A stretch of 17,860 nucleotides of DNA from CAYJVB01 sp964373575 (GCA_964373575.1 CAYJVB010000014.1:1-17860); one strand, 5' to 3'; counted from the first letter of the stretch, positions 1-6,843 are shown. Notes: generated by a model not told the origin, from the sequence alone. Numbers and translations are program-made.

Positions 1-41
1 TTGATGAATTTATCAAGGGATTAGGGGTGATTTTGTGTTAA
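1..41 (+). CDS. possible C-terminal tail of an upstream gene (partial)
   Basis: The frame through bases 3-41 is open from the left edge and reads DEFIKGLGVILC before a TAA at 39-41. The following gene begins 24 bases later. With only about a dozen codons no family can be named, and an open frame this short could be chance. It is listed because the window edge probably cuts a gene in this dense genome. Confidence 0.25.
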   Translation, partial: DEFIKGLGVILC

Positions 42-65
42 GTTAACAGACCCTAAATTACTTTC

Positions 66-518
66 ATGGATATAAAAAAACTTATAGGAGACTATTTGAA
101 GGAAGCAAAACTAATGCAAGTTGCCACCTGCAAAAACAGTCAACCTTGGGCTTGTAGTGTGTATCTCGCTTATGACAAAAATTGGAATCTTTATTGGTTA
201 TCAAAACCAGATAGACGTCATTCAAAAGAGATAAGAATAAATGGAAAAGTTGCGGGAACAATAGTTCTTCCTCACGTTCCTGGTCAAAAAGTTAGAGGAC
301 TACAATTTCAAGGAACAGCAAAAGAACTTGTCATCAGAGAAGAAGTTGAACACGCCATAAAGTTTTATATCGAGCGCTTCAAATTATCAAATAATAGAAT
401 AAACACAATCATCGAAAACAAAGATGACCATTTATGCTATCGTATTAAACCAAAATTATTTGTTCTTTTTGATGAAATAAATTTTCCTAATAACCCAAGA
501 CAAGAATTCAAACTTTAG
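66..518 (+). CDS. pyridoxamine 5'-phosphate oxidase-like flavin-binding protein
   Basis: This 150-residue protein resembles the PNPOx-like split-barrel family, small cytoplasmic proteins that bind FMN or a related flavin and often act as oxidoreductases. The N-terminal strands carry the usual pattern: a helix, then QVATCKNSQPW (18-28), a second strand to about residue 36, and WLSKPDRRHSKEIRING (44-60), which matches the family's W-S-...-RH...I..N phosphate-binding region. GTIV (64-67) and the GLQFQGTAKEL strand (78-88) complete the barrel. The length is normal for single-domain members. The substrate cannot be told from sequence. It lies alone upstream of tbp, separated by about 100 bases containing the tbp promoter, so it is probably a separate transcription unit. 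I see no convincing TATA box about 27 bases before its ATG. Confidence 0.8.
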   Translation: MDIKKLIGDYLKEAKLMQVATCKNSQPWACSVYLAYDKNWNLYWLSKPDRRHSKEIRINGKVAGTIVLPHVPGQKVRGLQFQGTAKELVIREEVEHAIKFYIERFKLSNNRINTIIENKDDHLCYRIKPKLFVLFDEINFPNNPRQEFKL

Positions 519-561
519 CTTCATGAAATCAAATACAGTATTTTCTATCAAATAGCAATTA

Positions 562-585
562 CCTTTATAAAGGGGTTTATAAATA
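562..585 (+). promoter_or_regulatory. tbp promoter with two tandem TATA boxes
   Basis: Two copies of TTTATAAA lie 12 bases apart, at 564-571 and 576-583. The first sits inside a perfect 12-bp palindrome (CCTTTATAAAGG, 562-573). The second, preceded by a purine run (AAAGGGG) that could act as a BRE, would place transcription start near 607. That leaves a short leader with an SD-like AGGGGTG at 611-617, four bases before the tbp ATG. Confidence 0.6.
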
Positions 586-621
586 CTTAAAAAAATCTAT
601 ATTTCTGAAAAGGGGTGCTTT

Positions 622-1191
622 ATGTCAAAATTTAACATTAGAATAGAGAACATCGTTGCTTCTGCCGCTCTCGGAATCCAAATACCGTTGGACAAAATGA
701 TAAAATTTTTAGATGGCACAGAATACGAACCAGAACAATTCCCTGGTTTGGTTTATCGAGTCAAGGATCCAAAGGCCGCAACATTAATCTTTTCATCCGG
801 AAAGATTGTCTGCACAGGAGCAAGAAGTATCGAAGATGTAAAAAGAGTTATCAAAAAACTAGTCCTAACGATTAGAAAAGCAAAATTGGGCAATCCCAAA
901 AAATACAACATTCAGATAGAAAATATCGTAGCGTCAGCTAAACTTATGTCCACTCTTAACCTGGATAAAATTGCATTTGAGCTGGAAGAATCCGAATACG
1001 AACCAGAACAATTCCCAGGCTTGGTATTGAGGATGAAAAACCCCAAAGTCGCTTTCTTACTATTCAGTTCAGGCAAAATTGTTTGCACCGGCGCAAGAAA
1101 AGTAAAAGATGTAGAATTTGCTATAGAAAGCGTTTCGAAAAAGCTTAAAAGCATTGGAGCTATAAAAGCACAACAAAACGAAAAAGCTTAA
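622..1191 (+). CDS. tbp: TATA-box-binding protein (TBP)
   Basis: TBP is the archaeal basal transcription factor that binds and bends the TATA box and recruits TFB and RNA polymerase. The 189 residues form the two pseudo-symmetric halves of the saddle: residues about 4-88 and 95-180. Each half carries the EYEPEQFPGLV...SSGKIVCTGAR signature. The four phenylalanines expected to wedge into DNA are present (F40, F57, F131, F148). The ATG at 622 is supported by an SD-like AGGGGTG four bases upstream and by a TATA box at 576-585. The last residues (after about 173) come from a duplicated 3' end and run into a shifted stop, so the tail IKAQQNEKA is unusual. tbp is followed by mcm on the same strand 63 bases later. 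Identification is secure. Confidence 0.98.
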   Translation: MSKFNIRIENIVASAALGIQIPLDKMIKFLDGTEYEPEQFPGLVYRVKDPKAATLIFSSGKIVCTGARSIEDVKRVIKKLVLTIRKAKLGNPKKYNIQIENIVASAKLMSTLNLDKIAFELEESEYEPEQFPGLVLRMKNPKVAFLLFSSGKIVCTGARKVKDVEFAIESVSKKLKSIGAIKAQQNEKA

Positions 1192-1224
1192 AAACATTCG
1201 AACTATAAAAGCGTAACAAAAAGG
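1138..1224 (+). repeat. imperfect 43-bp tandem duplication across the tbp stop codon
   Basis: Bases 1138-1180 and 1181-1223/4 align with period 43 and about six mismatches, both beginning AAAAAGCTTAAAA. Because 43 is not a multiple of three, the second copy is read in another frame, which creates the present TAA at 1189-1191. Read in the original frame, copy 2 gives KKLKNIRTIKA then TAA, the likely ancestral end of tbp. In copy 1 the matching stop has become CAA. Confidence 0.8.
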
Positions 1225-1225
1225 A

Positions 1226-1233
1226 ATTAAATA
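1226..1233 (+). promoter_or_regulatory. TATA box for mcm
   Basis: ATTAAATA is centred about 26 bases before the mcm ATG, the spacing expected for a leaderless archaeal transcript. A purine-rich AAGGA lies just upstream as a possible BRE. The call rests on spacing and composition only. Confidence 0.45.
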
Positions 1234-1254
1234 TCAAAAGCCTTTCTAATACTG

Positions 1255-3282
1255 ATGAAAAGCGGAGACCTTTCAGAACAATTTATAGAGTTCTTGGAGG
1301 ACAACTACAAAAAAGAATTAGCAGAAGCTGTAATGAAAGGCTACAAATCAATCCAAATCGACTTCTCTCTTTTGGACAAACAAAATCCTGTTTTAGCTGA
1401 TATAATTTTAGAAAAACCGGAAGAAACAACTAAAACATTGGAAGATGTAATTGAAGAAATTGAACTGCCAGAAAAAAAGAGACTACACATCCGCTTCTTC
1501 AATATGCCTGAAAGCACAAAAATCAGAATCCGAAGCATTAGGGCAGAGCATATAAACAAGATATTAGTTGTAGACGGCATCGTCAGAAGGGCATCAGAAA
1601 TCAGACCTGAGGTCTCTGAAGCAATATTTGAGTGCGGCGAGTGTGGAAACAAAATTACTATCATACAAACTGAAAAAGACAAGATGATAAAATATCCTAT
1701 AATCTGCGGCCAATGCAAATCAAAGCGTGGTTTCAAGCAAACCGAACAAAAACTTTACGATGCTAGATGGGTAGCAATAGAAGAGCCCTTTGAAATAACT
1801 ACTGGAGAGAAGCCCTCCGAGATAATGATATATTTAAAAGAAGATCTCACATCACTAAAAATGCAGAACAGGACCGATCCAGGAAACAGAATAAGAATTG
1901 TTGGTGTCTTAAAAGAAATTCCCCGTCGTTCAGCAAAAGGATTGAATACCCGACAGATGGATATCTTGATAGACGCAAATAATGTGGAAGCAATAGAAAC
2001 TGAGTGGGAAGAATTAGTCAGCTCGCCTGAAGAAGAAAAAATGATAAAAGAGTTTGCAAAAGATCCAAAAATTTATGATAAACTAATTGCATCCCTCGCT
2101 CCCACTATGTACGGCTTGGATATAGTAAAACTTGCTATAGTTCTGCAATTATTCGGCGGAGTTCCACATAATCTAGCTGATAACACAAGAATCAGAGGTG
2201 ACATTCACATTCTATTAACAGGTGATCCATCAACAGGTAAAAGTATGTTGTTAAAATTAGCATCCGACTCAGTCCCTCGTGGAAGATATGTCTCTGGAAA
2301 AGGTGTAACCAGCGCAGGTTTAACTGCAAGTGTTATTAAAGACGAGCAATTCTTAGGTGGTTGGGTATTAGAAGCAGGTGCATTAGTCTTAGCAAATAAC
2401 GGTATTATCGGAATTGATGAATTCGATAAAATGGAAAGAACAGATCAGATTGCTATGCATGAAGCTATGAGTCTGCAGCAAGTCAGTATTGCAAAAGCAT
2501 CAATTCTTGCAACATTGCCAGCTAGAACTTCTGTGTTGGCTGGCGCAAATCCAAAACTTGGAAGATTTGATCCTTTATTGCCGATAAGACAACAAGTTGA
2601 TATTCCGGATACATTGTTATCGAGATTTGATGTTAAGTTCGCATTAAGGGATATCCCAAGTGTAGATGTTGACACAAAACTCGTTGATCACATAATTCGT
2701 GCTAGACACTCAAAAGAGGAAGTCAAACCTCTAATACCTACTAGTCTTTTAAGAAAATACATAGGATACGCAAAAGCTAATTGCAGACCAGAACTAACAG
2801 AAGAAGCTGCAAAGAAGTTGAAAGAATTTTATGTTGATCTTCGTGCAAAAGCATCTGGAAAAGAAAGCGGTGAAGAAGCACCCATCCCTATAACATTAAG
2901 ACAATATGAAGGTCTGATAAGATTGGCAGAAGCTTCAGCTAAAGTTCAATTGAGAAGCAAAGCCACAGCTGAAGACGCACAGCGTGCAATAGATATTTTG
3001 AAATATTCTCTAAGGCAGTTCGGCTTCGATCCTGAAACAGGATTAATTGATATTGACAGAGCCGAGGGAGCAATAACAAGTTCGCAGAGAAGTCACATAA
3101 GAGTTGTCCTCGATGTGATAGAAAAAATGTCGAAAGAAATGAATGCAAGAACAATTCCATTAGAAGATGTTGTTGCTAGAGCAAAAAATGAAGGAGTGAA
3201 AAACGCGGATGATATTATAAGAAGCATGTTAAGTGAAGGGACTTTATTCGCTCCTAAAATCGGATTTATTCAGAGAATATGA
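1255..3282 (+). CDS. mcm: replicative helicase MCM
   Basis: MCM forms the hexameric ring helicase that unwinds DNA ahead of the archaeal replisome. The 675-residue protein has the full family layout. An N-terminal domain holds a zinc finger with C127, C130, C151 and C154. An OB-fold follows to about residue 250. The AAA+ core carries Walker A GDPSTGKS (323-330), Walker B GIIGIDEFD (383-391), a sensor-1 asparagine in ANPK (N432) and the arginine finger in LSRFD (R457). A C-terminal winged helix covers about 605-675. Length is typical and no intein interrupts the Walker motifs. The ATG at 1255 is supported by a TATA-like element 26 bases upstream. The stop codon abuts the stop of the convergent ABC permease with no intervening base. 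Confidence 0.98.
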   Translation: MKSGDLSEQFIEFLEDNYKKELAEAVMKGYKSIQIDFSLLDKQNPVLADIILEKPEETTKTLEDVIEEIELPEKKRLHIRFFNMPESTKIRIRSIRAEHINKILVVDGIVRRASEIRPEVSEAIFECGECGNKITIIQTEKDKMIKYPIICGQCKSKRGFKQTEQKLYDARWVAIEEPFEITTGEKPSEIMIYLKEDLTSLKMQNRTDPGNRIRIVGVLKEIPRRSAKGLNTRQMDILIDANNVEAIETEWEELVSSPEEEKMIKEFAKDPKIYDKLIASLAPTMYGLDIVKLAIVLQLFGGVPHNLADNTRIRGDIHILLTGDPSTGKSMLLKLASDSVPRGRYVSGKGVTSAGLTASVIKDEQFLGGWVLEAGALVLANNGIIGIDEFDKMERTDQIAMHEAMSLQQVSIAKASILATLPARTSVLAGANPKLGRFDPLLPIRQQVDIPDTLLSRFDVKFALRDIPSVDVDTKLVDHIIRARHSKEEVKPLIPTSLLRKYIGYAKANCRPELTEEAAKKLKEFYVDLRAKASGKESGEEAPIPITLRQYEGLIRLAEASAKVQLRSKATAEDAQRAIDILKYSLRQFGFDPETGLIDIDRAEGAITSSQRSHIRVVLDVIEKMSKEMNARTIPLEDVVARAKNEGVKNADDIIRSMLSEGTLFAPKIGFIQRI

Positions 3283-4065
3283 TTACCACATCTTATGTAA
3301 TTTACCAATCTTTCTTGAATATTCCAACATTCTTGTATAGATCGGAAGAGAAATCAAGAAAAATATTATCGCCAAAACGAAACCATTCACTAAATACATA
3401 GCAGGAATATTATTTGTCGTTACTAATGACCTCAAAGATTCAAAAACCCATGTATATGGTATTAATATCGATATATTTCTTACTAAATCTGGATATGTTG
3501 CAACAGGGAAAAGTGGTGCAGACAGGAACATAATCACTTCCATTGCCCCCCAAGATAGAAAACCCCATTCATTACCAAGTACAAGTATGCTCGACTCAAC
3601 AAGTATTGATATCGATATCGAGAATATGATAGTGATTGCTGCGAGAAGTGTGAAATGAATAGGATTTACATAAAGTAATCCAAAATCAAAAATGAAATAT
3701 GCTGCAATAAGCACTAAAGAGAAAACAATTAACGATATAAATAAACCTCCAATGATTTTACCAAACAAATATTCTATGGGTCTTATTGGTGATAACATGA
3801 TTTGTGGGAAGCTCTCACTATACCTATCTTCCATTATGGCAAAATTTGAACTACTCTGTGAACTATACGCTAAGCTCCAAAAAATGTTTGCCGCTAATAA
3901 AACAAAAGCAATTTCAAAAGACAGGTTTTTCGCCCAAATAGTGAAAAATCCCCAGAGAAAAATTGTAGAAATAGGAAAGAAAAAAGTTTCCATCATTCTC
4001 CATCTAAGTCGTTTTACCAGCCAAAAATCCCTCTGTATAACAGCAAAAATCCTTTCTATATTCAT
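3283..4065 (-). CDS. ABC-2 type transporter permease
   Basis: This 260-residue integral membrane protein is predicted to form the transmembrane half of an ABC exporter. After a basic cytoplasmic start (MNIERIFAVIQRDFWLVKRL) come about six hydrophobic segments, near residues 27-45, 50-70, 105-130, 138-160, 170-190 and 225-245, the arrangement of the ABC-2 (DrrB/NodJ-like) family. A soluble loop between segments 2 and 3 contains EDRYSES. Its start overlaps the stop of the ATPase gene by four bases (4062-4065), so the two are translationally coupled and surely form one transporter. The substrate cannot be inferred; relatives export drugs, lipids or polysaccharides. Its TAA is directly adjacent to the mcm TGA on the other strand. 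Confidence 0.9.
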   Translation of the reverse strand: MNIERIFAVIQRDFWLVKRLRWRMMETFFFPISTIFLWGFFTIWAKNLSFEIAFVLLAANIFWSLAYSSQSSSNFAIMEDRYSESFPQIMLSPIRPIEYLFGKIIGGLFISLIVFSLVLIAAYFIFDFGLLYVNPIHFTLLAAITIIFSISISILVESSILVLGNEWGFLSWGAMEVIMFLSAPLFPVATYPDLVRNISILIPYTWVFESLRSLVTTNNIPAMYLVNGFVLAIIFFLISLPIYTRMLEYSRKIGKLHKMW

Positions 4066-4799
4066 TTCATCTCCACCATTGTTACAAAATAATTCTCCAA
4101 ATTATTGAATTTCCTTTTCAAATCTTTAACTTTACCAACAAACTCAACCTTACCTTTGTTCAGAAAAGCAATCCTTTTGCACAATTGTTCTACCTCATAC
4201 ATGTAGTGGCTTGTGAGAAAAACAGTGGTCCCCCAATCCTTATTGATCTTCTTTATCAACTTCCTTGTTTTAATTGCAATGTCAGGGTCAAGACCTAATG
4301 TAGGTTCATCTAAAAACAAAACTTTTGGATGGTTCAATAGTGCCTTTGCCAGAAGTAGTCGCATTCTTTCTCCTATTGATAGCCAATCAAATCTTACGTT
4401 CATAATATTCTCTATCTCCATGCTTTTAACAACAAATTTAATCCGACTATCTCTTTCCACTTTAGGAATTGAATACATCTTTGAATAAAATTCCAAAATT
4501 TCCCTTGGATTAAGTAGTCTATGGAATTTGGATTCAGCTGACACAGCATTAATATTGGCCAAAATTTTGTACCGGTCTCTGAGAATATTATAACCACTAA
4601 CATATGCACCCCCTTCATCCGGCAGAAGTTGAGTCGTCAATATACTAATCAATGTTGTCTTTCCTGCTCCATTAGGTCCAAGAAGACCAAATACCTCTCC
4701 TTTATCTACTGAAATCGACACATTACTCAGTGCATAAAACCTTTTGCCCTCTTCTAAAAAATATTTCGTAATTCCTCGAACATCAACAATCTTCGTCAT
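4062..4799 (-). CDS. ABC transporter ATP-binding protein
   Basis: This is the nucleotide-binding subunit that powers the adjacent permease. Using the ATG at 4799 (245 residues), Walker A is GPNGAGKT (41-48), Walker B with the catalytic glutamate is VLFLDEP (160-166), the D-loop is GLDPD and the switch histidine is in LTSHYM (about 198). The signature is LSIGE (140-144) rather than the usual LSGGQ, and I see no clear Q-loop glutamine where SAES stands. The frame also allows a TTG seven codons upstream (4820). ATG 4799 is preferred because a TATA element is centred 27 bases before it, giving a leaderless message, and because homologues begin near this point. It heads a two-gene operon divergent from the Era-like GTPase. 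Confidence 0.9.
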   Translation of the reverse strand: MTKIVDVRGITKYFLEEGKRFYALSNVSISVDKGEVFGLLGPNGAGKTTLISILTTQLLPDEGGAYVSGYNILRDRYKILANINAVSAESKFHRLLNPREILEFYSKMYSIPKVERDSRIKFVVKSMEIENIMNVRFDWLSIGERMRLLLAKALLNHPKVLFLDEPTLGLDPDIAIKTRKLIKKINKDWGTTVFLTSHYMYEVEQLCKRIAFLNKGKVEFVGKVKDLKRKFNNLENYFVTMVEMK

Positions 4800-4818
4800 A
4801 ATCACAACATTTATTCTC

Positions 4819-4832
4819 AATATTTATATTCT
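4819..4832. promoter_or_regulatory. shared bidirectional TATA region
   Basis: The element reads TTTATATT on the plus strand and TATAAATA on the minus strand. Its centre (about 4826) lies 27 bases from both divergent start codons, ATG 4799 (minus) and ATG 4853 (plus). A single TBP-bound element could therefore serve two leaderless transcripts. The purine-rich GAAGA on the minus strand is the better BRE candidate. Confidence 0.6.
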
Positions 4833-4852
4833 TCAATTACAATAACATTTGC

Positions 4853-5473
4853 ATGAAAATTAGTTTTTTAAACTGGATCCTTCAGTTATTTGGTTATAGA
4901 AAAATAATACGACTTGGAATTTACGGTTGCGTTAACACAGGTAAAACCACCTTAGCAAACAAAATAGCTTTAGACTGGACAGGAGAAGAAGTAGGTAAGG
5001 CCTCTGAAATTCCACATGAAACAAGATTCGTCCAGAAGAAAGAAAAGGTTGAAATCAACCACAAAGGAAAAAAGCTATCAATTAATTTGCTTGATATGCC
5101 CGGTCTTTCAACAAAAATCGATTACCGCGATTTCTTGAAATATGGCATAAAAGGTAAGGAAGCAAAAAACCGTGCAAGAGAGGCGACTCAAGGAGTCATT
5201 GAAGCAATTAAGTGGCTTGATAACGTCGATACAGTCCTAGCAGTCATGGACTCAACAAAAGACCCGTTAACCCAAGTAAACGCCACACTATTAGGTAATC
5301 TGGAAGCTAAAAACATTCCAGTCATCATTATTGCAAATAAAGTCGATTTGAAAAATTCAAAGCCTCAAAACATAAGAGAGACATTCACTCAGTATCCTGT
5401 AGTTGAAATTTCTGCCCTGACAGGAAAAAACATGGATCAATTATACGAAACAATAAGTAAACATGCGAGATGA
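4853..5473 (+). CDS. Era-like GTP-binding protein
   Basis: A 206-residue small GTPase of the TRAFAC Era/Obg-like type. The P-loop is GCVNTGKT (25-32), a possible G2 threonine is T57 (HETRFV), G3 is DMPG (81-84), G4 is NKVD (162-165) and G5 is SALTG (187-191). There is no KH domain as in bacterial Era, so RNA binding, if any, must come from partners. The start is leaderless, 27 bases from the shared TATA element. Its TGA overlaps the ATG of the DUF2073 gene (ATGA), and the zinc-ribbon gene follows after two bases. As far as I recall this three-gene order is conserved in many archaea, which suggests a complex. The cellular role is not established; ribosome or RNA-related work is a guess. Confidence 0.9.
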   Translation: MKISFLNWILQLFGYRKIIRLGIYGCVNTGKTTLANKIALDWTGEEVGKASEIPHETRFVQKKEKVEINHKGKKLSINLLDMPGLSTKIDYRDFLKYGIKGKEAKNRAREATQGVIEAIKWLDNVDTVLAVMDSTKDPLTQVNATLLGNLEAKNIPVIIIANKVDLKNSKPQNIRETFTQYPVVEISALTGKNMDQLYETISKHAR

Positions 5474-5898
5474 ATCAAATGGTTAAAATGAAATTAAAGT
5501 TGGATTTTATTTCCTCTTCTAAACTAAGCGACAAATCATCAAAAAATAGAATAGACTTCATCCTAAATCGTGTTAAAGATGGTAGAATTTTAATCATGGA
5601 CGGCGTATTAAAGTCAGAAGAAGAAATGGATCTGATAAAAGAAACGATGAGAAGGGTTGATGACGGCTTTCCCGGCATTGAAGTATGCAGTTTGAAAAAA
5701 AGTACAAAAACATTTGATATATTCCTAGATAAATTCATGGATCAAAGAGACATGTTTCAAAAACTGATAGGTAACATTACTGGCAAAAAAGCAATGGTTA
5801 CAAGCATGAGAACCGGCTTAACTTTGATAGGCCCTGCAAAAATAATTCGAACAATAAAGAAAAATCCTGACTCTTTTTCAGTTATGGCGGAGGTTTAG
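5470..5898 (+). CDS. DUF2073 family archaeal protein
   Basis: This 142-residue protein looks like the archaeal DUF2073 family of unknown function. The recognisable parts are a beta-rich N-terminus (KMKLKLDFIS), the segment RILIMDGVLKSEEEMDLIKETM (39-60), FPGIEV (67-72) and a C-terminal TGLTLIGPAKIIRTIKKNPD (115-134). I see no signal peptide, membrane segment or metal site, so it is probably cytoplasmic. It begins in an ATGA overlap with the GTPase and ends two bases before the zinc-ribbon gene; tight coupling implies fixed stoichiometry of the three products. M4 (5479) is a possible alternative start. The family has no known biochemical activity. Confidence 0.8.
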   Translation: MNQMVKMKLKLDFISSSKLSDKSSKNRIDFILNRVKDGRILIMDGVLKSEEEMDLIKETMRRVDDGFPGIEVCSLKKSTKTFDIFLDKFMDQRDMFQKLIGNITGKKAMVTSMRTGLTLIGPAKIIRTIKKNPDSFSVMAEV

Positions 5899-5900
5899 AT

Positions 5901-6284
5901 GTGCCACATAAATGTTTGCGTTGCAATTTGATTTATCCTGATAATGACGAAGCAATAATGAAAGGCTGTGCTTGCGGTTCTGTCTTTTTCTTGTTTATTA
6001 GAGCGCCAAAAGATGAGCAGAAAATAGAGGCAATTGAAAAAGAGCTGCAAAGCAAGGATACAACATTAGTTAGTGAAATAGAGAAGCAATTGACTGGTAT
6101 AGAGCCTGAAAAAAAATCTGAAGAAGAATATGAAGTTGAAACAGTTAGGATTCCTGCTGAAGGTGTTTATGAAATCAATATAGATGCGTTGATGAAAAAA
6201 GAACCATTAATAATCCTAAAACAAGGCAAAACTTATCTTGTTCATCTCCCTTCCATTTTCGAAAAAGTTAGAAATAGACATTAA
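5901..6284 (+). CDS. archaeal zinc-ribbon protein (COG3364-like)
   Basis: The 127-residue protein opens with a compact zinc site: C5 and C8 (KCLRCN) with C23 and C25 (GCACG). A charged, probably flexible stretch follows (about 40-80, rich in K and E). A C-terminal block, EVETVRIPAEGVYEINIDAL...ILKQGKTYLVHLPSIF, is typical of the archaeal family of this arrangement. The GTG start at 5901 is supported by a strong SD (GGAGG, 5889-5893) inside the end of the preceding gene. The nearby ATG at 5899 is out of frame. I recall archaeal relatives being given OapC-like names after a bacterial RNA-associated protein, but I cannot confirm that here. As third gene of the GTPase operon it is a candidate nucleic-acid- or ribosome-binding partner. 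Confidence 0.8.
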   Translation: MPHKCLRCNLIYPDNDEAIMKGCACGSVFFLFIRAPKDEQKIEAIEKELQSKDTTLVSEIEKQLTGIEPEKKSEEEYEVETVRIPAEGVYEINIDALMKKEPLIILKQGKTYLVHLPSIFEKVRNRH

Positions 6285-6310
6285 TCGAGATAAAAATTCT
6301 ATTGCAACTG

Positions 6311-6715
6311 TTAATCTCCCTTAGCACTCATTGACTGAACAGGTACATCAAATACTCGTTTATATAGAACAAAGGATCCTAATTCTCCTTTCTTTTTATA
6401 GACATCTGGAATAAATCCTCCACCAATGATTGCTCTATTATAGGATATAGGTGCTAATTCATCTTGAAATTTCATTACTTCCTTGGGAGTTATACCCCCT
6501 TCGTGATTTGCATATAATTTACCAATATAGCCACCGCTGATTCTTTCGGTAGGTTTTATTTCTTCATGTTGGGCTCTCACATTTCTTAAATTTAATGCAT
6601 GTGTTAAAACATCAGCCACATATTTTTCTGCACCAGGACCTTGCAACCATCCTACTTCAATTAAATAATCTTCCATTCCATAACCATACTCAATTCGAAA
6701 GTTTCGTACATTCAT
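6311..6715 (-). CDS. unknown protein divergent from the toxin-antitoxin pair
   Basis: I do not recognise this 134-residue protein. It has no signal peptide, membrane segment or cysteine-based metal site, and appears soluble and alpha/beta. Notable segments are YGYGMEDYLIEVGWLQGPG (10-28), SGGYIGKLYANHEGGIT (60-76) and the glycine-rich AIIGGGFIPDVY (94-105). Translation from the ATG at 6715 is well supported: GGTGAAG (6727-6721) forms an SD, and a perfect TTTAAATA TATA box lies at 6756-6763. It is convergent with the zinc-ribbon gene (26 bases apart) and divergent from the antitoxin, with possibly shared operator half-sites. That context makes it a candidate third component or regulatory target of the toxin-antitoxin module, which is only inference. 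Confidence 0.7.
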   Translation of the reverse strand: MNVRNFRIEYGYGMEDYLIEVGWLQGPGAEKYVADVLTHALNLRNVRAQHEEIKPTERISGGYIGKLYANHEGGITPKEVMKFQDELAPISYNRAIIGGGFIPDVYKKKGELGSFVLYKRVFDVPVQSMSAKGD

Positions 6716-6728
6716 TTTTTCTTCACCA

Positions 6729-6747
6729 GTTACTACTATATAGTAAC
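6729..6747. promoter_or_regulatory. operator-like inverted repeat at the start of the unknown gene
   Basis: Perfect 7-bp arms GTTACTA (6729-6735) and TAGTAAC (6741-6747) flank a 5-base loop. The predicted minus-strand transcription start (about 6733) falls inside it, so a bound protein would block initiation by RNA polymerase. Confidence 0.45.
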
Positions 6748-6843
6748 ATATCTAATATTTAAACACTTATATGTTATAATCTATAGTTCAAAATATGATT
6801 GATTCAATTAAAACAAACCTTTAAATGTATACAATTATAACAT
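6744..6843. promoter_or_regulatory. divergent promoters with repeated TAACAT/ATGTTA half-sites
   Basis: This region holds the minus-strand TATA box (TTTAAATA, 6756-6763) and the plus-strand TATA box (TTTAAATG, 6820-6827). TAACATAT (6744-6751) and ATATGTTA (6769-6776) flank the first. ATGTTATAAT (6771-6780) and its exact reverse complement ATTATAACAT (6834-6843) flank the second. A shared repressor, for example the antitoxin or its complex with the toxin, could cover both promoters. Confidence 0.5.

Noticed and set aside
912..1154. Minus-strand frame of 80 codons inside tbp
   Set aside because: Antisense shadow of the second TBP half, with no independent support.
3692..4108. Plus-strand frame of 138 codons antisense to the permease start
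   Set aside because: It is an antisense shadow over a well-supported membrane protein gene; no family, SD or promoter supports it.
4799..4820. TTG start giving a seven-residue longer ABC ATPase
   Set aside because: The TTG overlaps the TATA element and would precede the predicted transcript start; ATG 4799 fits the leaderless spacing.
6798..6808. Short palindrome ATTGA-T-TCAAT upstream of the antitoxin TATA box
   Set aside because: Five-base arms in AT-rich DNA are expected by chance; the longer ATGTTATAAT sites are better candidates.
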